From contig BLSF01000008.1 in NCBI GenBank assembly GCA_012862575.1, forward strand, positions 248,001-312,000: 64,000 nucleotides of DNA. Direction: 5' to 3'. Made by a program: the position numbers and the translations under genes. The DNA comes from Parietichytrium sp. I65-24A. Its lineage: Eukaryota > Sar > Bigyra > Thraustochytrida > Thraustochytriidae. Positions 59,807 to 64,000 of this stretch are shown here, one piece after another. The notes beneath the pieces were generated by a model. That model searched no databases and had not been told where the DNA came from. It worked only from the letters and a program-made list of their open reading frames with translations. Position 1 is the stretch's first letter. Each line of letters opens with the position of its first letter.

Positions 59807-60186
59807 CCGAAACGAAAGCTAGAAGGCTTGATTGAGAGCTTGAAGGATCAGTGCGGTACTCACAGGCAGTGCTCTACAGCTGAGGACGCTATCCTCAGTC
59901 AACGCTGCACTCACTGTGCTCTTGCCGCGTCCAAGATAACCTCACCTTGAACGCGCAACAAGCTACCCCGGATAAAACTTGTTGAATCTAACAGCGCAAC
60001 GCAGCAGCGGTCGAGAGGCGTGAGGCTATCGAAGAGTGCGAGAAAGAGAGGCGAGTCTCGAACGAGAGGGTAACCAAAGGGCTGAAGGCTGAGATGCAAA
60101 GTGGTGAGCGAGCAAGTACTGGACTCGCTTGGCTTTGAACACGTTGGTAGATCGAAGAGCGCGGCGGACCAAGCCCGCCTCACGCG

Positions 60187-61173
60187 ATGCGGCTCGCAAT
60201 ACTAAGTGCTGCCATACTGCTTGCAGCCGCCGGGACGGCTGTCGCAGACGAAGGAACACAAGAAGCTAACACGCAGATTCGCGGAGACCGAACACTCTAC
60301 TTTGCAACAGACTACCCAACTGCGTATCCTACAGACTCTCCCTTGATTCTGGTGCCAACATCGGCGCCCACGGAGTCAGCAGCTCCAACAACCTCAATCA
60401 CCGTGGCCCCGACTATGGCGCCAACCTTGACCGGCAAGGCGAACGGAACATTAAGCGTACCATCTCCATCAGAATCCGCAGAATCAAGTACACAGGATAT
60501 GTCTCAGGGTCAAAGCATAATCTTTGGATTGTCAGTTGGCGGTGGCGTCTTTGCGCTCACGGTCGCAGGTTGTGTGACCAGAAGCCGATACCAGAGGTCA
60601 AAGAAGCCTGATCAGTGGTCTGTAGAAGAAGGCTCACAGAACCACCCTAGCACAGCGGCGTCATCAACCGGTTCTGGCCCCGTTGTTCAGCAACCGAGAC
60701 GGCCGACGTTCTCAATGATGATGCAGTCCTTGCTGAAGAAGCCTGAGCCATCGTACATTGGCGGATATCCGGATCAGACGCCACTTGGGGGGCCGTCTTA
60801 CGTCCAGCCTGGCTCTAATACCCCTGCCGGAATTGTGAGTGCCAACCAGATGAAGTCCATTTCAAGTACCCGCTCGACAAGCTCTCAATTCATGCGAGAG
60901 TCTCAGACGTCCAGGCCGTTTTCAGAAAGCAGCTTTACTGACGGGCAGGACAGGCAGATGTCCACCCGCTCCTCCGCATCGTCGATTGTATCTCTCTCGC
61001 GCATCATTCCCCTCGCGAAAAAGAACCCCTTCGCAAGCAGGTCGGGCTCCAGCAGAGAATCAAGCCCACAATCTATGTACTCAACTGGTAGTTCCCTTGC
61101 GTCGCGCTTCACCATGACCTCGCATAGCACGTTCTCTAATCCGCACGGCTCATCATTCCGAACCGTCGGTTAG
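60187..61173 (+). CDS. Type I membrane protein, mucin-like ectodomain
   Basis: The protein has 328 residues from the ATG at 60187. A signal peptide spans about 1-20 (MRLAILSAAILLAAAGTAVA). The short ectodomain (about 21-110) is Thr/Pro/Ser-rich with PTxAP repeats, suited to dense O-glycosylation. One membrane helix spans about 114-134 (SIIFGLSVGGGVFALTVAGC), followed by a basic stop-transfer patch (RSRYQRSKK). The cytosolic tail of about 190 residues is Ser-rich and probably phosphorylated. No enzymatic domain is present. It could be a cell-surface adhesion or wall-sensing protein; this is inferred from layout alone. Confidence 0.78.
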   Translation: MRLAILSAAILLAAAGTAVADEGTQEANTQIRGDRTLYFATDYPTAYPTDSPLILVPTSAPTESAAPTTSITVAPTMAPTLTGKANGTLSVPSPSESAESSTQDMSQGQSIIFGLSVGGGVFALTVAGCVTRSRYQRSKKPDQWSVEEGSQNHPSTAASSTGSGPVVQQPRRPTFSMMMQSLLKKPEPSYIGGYPDQTPLGGPSYVQPGSNTPAGIVSANQMKSISSTRSTSSQFMRESQTSRPFSESSFTDGQDRQMSTRSSASSIVSLSRIIPLAKKNPFASRSGSSRESSPQSMYSTGSSLASRFTMTSHSTFSNPHGSSFRTVG

Positions 61174-62193
61174 GTGTATTGTATCCTCCTGTGATTTGTA
61201 GTTGAAAATTAAATTGTATTGCGTTCTGTCGTTATATAGTTCTATTCTCTTCGCCCGAGCCCCGGCCTGGACCACCAGTCAGCAACTTGACACAAACAGA
61301 ACCCACCTCCAGAGTTTCTTTGTTCACAGTACAAGCAACATCCGCCCAGGAGAATGAGCAAAGGATAATGTACTCCCGCGGTTCGCAATCACGTTAGAGC
61401 TAGAGGCTCCATCGACCAGTGATCAAAGAGGGGCCGCATTCACAGAAGACGAAGAAACCGGCTGGCCCAAAACCATACTCTCTCTGCGCCGAGAATTTCT
61501 GATTACCGTCAGTCATGTCCATTATTCGCGTTACAAAGGACCAACAAAACGTGCTCGCCATCAATCTGTCTGGCACTGCGACGAGCGACAACACAGTTAA
61601 CTTCGACCTAATTTATCCGTTGACGAAAGTTGGTCCGGTGATTGCTTATGCCAAACCCTTAGTGTGCAATAATGCCAGGTGTAGTGCAATGCTATGCCAG
61701 CTAAGCTGTTCCGTTCTCAAAGACAGAAGCCATTGCAATGCACTTCGGAATTCTGGAGTCAATTTGGCTGAAAAGAGGGAATTGAAACACGTGCGGATGG
61801 GGAGAAAACGAGTAGCAGAGGAAGGAAATTCAACGTCGAGGTAGCTAGCGTTGCTCCTCACAATCCCTTTCCGGCCAGAGCAGCGGCTTGTGATGTAGTT
61901 TTAGTATACCAAGATACTGGCACTGAGTCAGAGAGGAAGTTCGTTGTTGTTAGCACTGTGCTCCGTACGCGCTGCCGTGTTACATGCAAGTAGCGAATTG
62001 CGATAATTGCAATTGTTGCCAAGTGCCTTCCTCTAGATCACTGTGAAACCCCGCGGCCAAGTGTCTCGAAGGAGAGAATCAGCGCGAGCAGCTCTGCAGG
62101 AAGCTGCGCAGAGACTTGGGACCTGAGATTCGCGCAAGCAGCCGACTCTTCTTCTCATGAGAGCTAGAGAGGCGAGGCGAGCAGTCCATTCAC
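61174..62193. other. Intergenic, no gene seen
   Basis: About 1 kb between two same-strand genes. Nothing beyond low-complexity fragments. Confidence 0.55.
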
Positions 62194-63873
62194 ATGTCGT
62201 TCACACAGAGGAGAGATGGCGGCCGGAGGTTGCTAGCATCTCGAAAATTCGCGGCCAATAGCTTTGCGGAGCGCAGCGAGAGCGACGCCGAGCGATCGTA
62301 TGTGAGCCAGGGGGCGGCTCGCGCAGCGCCAGCTGAATATTCCTTTGGCGCGATGGGAAACCAGCAGCACGAGAACGTGTATATATCAAGTGATGATTCC
62401 AGTGACGACGAGGAGATTCACTCGAAGGCAAGCTCGGCAAGTCGGATGACCATTCACCGCGAAAGAAATGGGATATGGGTCAGCAGCGACGAAGAAGATG
62501 ATGTTGAAGAGAAGGACGGTGACCATGAATATCACCAAACAGCTCGATCAAAAAACTCGTTTGCAAGAACATCACGGCAGAATCCGATTCGCCAACCCGG
62601 AGCTGGCTATGGGTCTGATTGCAGCAGTACTTCCAATCCTGCAAGAAGACAGCCTACGATGAAGAGAACATTGTCAATTGATCCCGCAAGATTCGGATCT
62701 ACCCAGATGAAGGGGCCAGTCAAATCGTCACCAGCCTCCGCGTGGTCTTCGGGGTCATCAACCACAGCCAGTTCTAATACATCATATCCACCTCAGCAGT
62801 CTCAGTGGGCTCCAAGCGGGGGCAATGGGTACAGCCTGACGAGACGAAAATCCGCTGGTGAAGTGCTGCACAAGCGAAATCAGTCCTCTAAGGCCAGCAA
62901 TCGGCGGTATCGAGAGCCCCAAGGCTATGACTCTTTTGAGAGTGTCAGTTTGGCGTCAGACGCGGAGGGATATGCATCCTCTGCCTCGTCACGCATGAAT
63001 GGCTCAGTGCGACTTCGCCAATCAGCAAATCCGAGACGCGCCACGAGTGCCCGGCTTGCAAACTCAACGCACGCAAACATCTCAAATCAGTGGAACTCTC
63101 AACCCAGTGCCACGAAAGCACATGCAATAAATGCTCACATACCGTCAAACTCGTTTCTAACCTCAAGGCCCCGTCAAGTGCCTGTGAAGAATAATTTCAC
63201 CACGCCAACCACGCAGCAACCCTCCGCAACAAGCAATACGTTTGCTCCAGTCGCCAAGTCAGCTTCAAGCATGCCGTCAGATGGCGGTATTCAGCTACAC
63301 TCCGTGCAATTTTGGGATCCCGACGGATCACGCGCAAAGTACGCCGACTGGGCGATTCACGGGCTCAGCTTTGGGTCCGCCGTGTTTGCGTTGGCATCAG
63401 GGCACTACATTGTCGGTTTGGCCTTGCTCGCGCTGGCAGTTTTTTGCGGCGGTTACCTCGCCGCGATGTTTCGCGTCGGACGATGGCGCCAGCACTCTGG
63501 TATAACCCCTGCAGCTCTTTTCAATGATCTTTACGAGCTCGCAGAATCAGTCGCCACCGACACGCCCATGGCCACTCCCTCAGGGGTCGTTCGCGCCCGA
63601 AGAATCTGCGCTGGAGAGCTCGGCGCTGCTCTTGCACGGCAAGCCACAATGCTCGATGGATCCGAGAGGCTAATCTTTTGGGTGGAAGCCTGTGCTCATT
63701 TTCGCCTTACTTTGCGCGCTGGATGCCATCACCTCGGGGGCGGTCGATTGCAGCCTTCAAGGCTCACCAGCGCTAGCCTAGCAGCGTTCACCAGAGACAT
63801 GCCCGTCTCCGTTTGCGCAAGCTGCGACAACAAGATCGCCATCGAACACAAGTTCCCGCTCAAGTGCGACTGA
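62194..63873 (+). CDS. Ser-rich protein with C-terminal membrane hairpin, unknown
   Basis: The protein has 559 residues from the ATG at 62194. Residues 1-380 are Ser/Arg/Asn-rich and disordered. They include two hydrophobic-acidic motifs, VYISSDDSSDDEE and IWVSSDEEDDVEE, resembling SUMO-interacting motifs. A hydrophobic segment at about 389-428 (two short helices, SAVFALASGHYIVGLALLAL) could be a membrane hairpin. After it is a compact region of about 130 residues with several Cys and His near the end (CAHF, GCHHLGGG, CASC, KCD). No known family is recognised. It may be an endomembrane or nuclear-envelope protein with a long cytosolic tail. Confidence 0.68.
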   Translation: MSFTQRRDGGRRLLASRKFAANSFAERSESDAERSYVSQGAARAAPAEYSFGAMGNQQHENVYISSDDSSDDEEIHSKASSASRMTIHRERNGIWVSSDEEDDVEEKDGDHEYHQTARSKNSFARTSRQNPIRQPGAGYGSDCSSTSNPARRQPTMKRTLSIDPARFGSTQMKGPVKSSPASAWSSGSSTTASSNTSYPPQQSQWAPSGGNGYSLTRRKSAGEVLHKRNQSSKASNRRYREPQGYDSFESVSLASDAEGYASSASSRMNGSVRLRQSANPRRATSARLANSTHANISNQWNSQPSATKAHAINAHIPSNSFLTSRPRQVPVKNNFTTPTTQQPSATSNTFAPVAKSASSMPSDGGIQLHSVQFWDPDGSRAKYADWAIHGLSFGSAVFALASGHYIVGLALLALAVFCGGYLAAMFRVGRWRQHSGITPAALFNDLYELAESVATDTPMATPSGVVRARRICAGELGAALARQATMLDGSERLIFWVEACAHFRLTLRAGCHHLGGGRLQPSRLTSASLAAFTRDMPVSVCASCDNKIAIEHKFPLKCD

Positions 63874-64000
63874 GCCTTCCTTCCTTCCTTCACTCACTCA
63901 CTCACGGTGGGCTCGCTCCTTTGCCCGGACCGCCCAGGAACCCGCACGCGGCGCGGACCTCCTCTCTCGGTTCCAACTTGTTCCGACTGTTCCTTTGCTC
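63874..64000. other. 3' region of last gene at window edge
   Basis: A CCTT/CACT short tandem array lies at about 63876-63905, with nothing else recognised before the window ends. Confidence 0.5.

Larger units (their letters stand above)
58557..60186. other. 1.6-kb intergenic, no gene seen
   Basis: It contains a 17-bp hairpin CTAGCGA-CTA-TCGCTAG at 58959-58975, a TTTC array near 59428-59455 and a CCTT/CCCT pyrimidine array near 59728-59806. No coding region is seen. Confidence 0.55.

Noticed and set aside
1-64000. CRISPR arrays, rRNA operons, transposases, reverse transcriptases, integrases or virus-like genes
   Set aside because: None of the translated frames shows these motifs, and no long direct or terminal repeats were seen.

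Overview
This is nuclear DNA of a unicellular eukaryote. The evidence is spliceosomal GT-AG introns in conserved genes, eukaryotic cytosolic ribosomal protein genes, an ATG1/ULK kinase, a ciliary transition-zone protein (TMEM231), SBP2-type selenocysteine machinery and several mitochondrial proteins. Coding is dense, with 28 protein genes in 64 kb. Introns are few and short: seven in six genes, from 92 to about 210 nt. GC content is moderate and there is no sign of operons. A flagellated, intron-poor protist fits best. A labyrinthulomycete-like stramenopile is my leading guess, from overall style only and not from a marker gene.

Layout. At 0.5-9.4 kb lie a WD/MORN/PHD/PB1-like protein, a myristoylated YANK-type kinase, an MSS51 C-domain protein, a divergent SLC25-like protein and a DysF-domain protein. 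At 10.5-14.7 kb lie a RING-H2 ligase, a GNB1L/Asa1 WD protein and MTFP1. A 2.7-kb gene-free stretch precedes a pentameric ligand-gated ion channel (17.3 kb), followed by MMADHC, a secreted Cys-rich protein and an RNase III-like protein with a changed active site. At 25-32.4 kb lie PP2C, an ankyrin protein, a small unknown protein and the ATG1/ULK kinase. At 32.5-37 kb is a 1510-residue secretory-pathway protein of about 30 two-cysteine repeats that ends in a J domain; it is the most novel gene here. At 38-47 kb lie TMEM231, the divergent pair eS10 and uL14, SBP2 and an unknown Cys/His protein. The stretch 46.7-50.6 kb is gene-free apart from repeats. At 50.6-64 kb lie a small membrane protein, a RecQ1-type helicase, an iron-type alcohol dehydrogenase, an EF-hand protein, a mucin-like type I membrane protein and a Ser-rich membrane protein.

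The genes are mostly unrelated housekeeping and signalling genes, as usual in a nuclear genome. Themes are mitochondria (MSS51-like, SLC25-like, MTFP1, MMADHC, possibly the RNase III-like protein), signalling (three kinase or phosphatase genes, ankyrin, EF-hand, ion channel), translation (eS10, uL14, SBP2) and cilia (TMEM231). Four convergent gene pairs have stop codons separated by only 80-90 bp, whereas divergent pairs lie further apart. The noncoding DNA is rich in short palindromes built on GTAC and TACCGGTA and in small tandem arrays. I saw no CRISPR array, rRNA operon, recognisable tRNA, transposon or virus-derived element.
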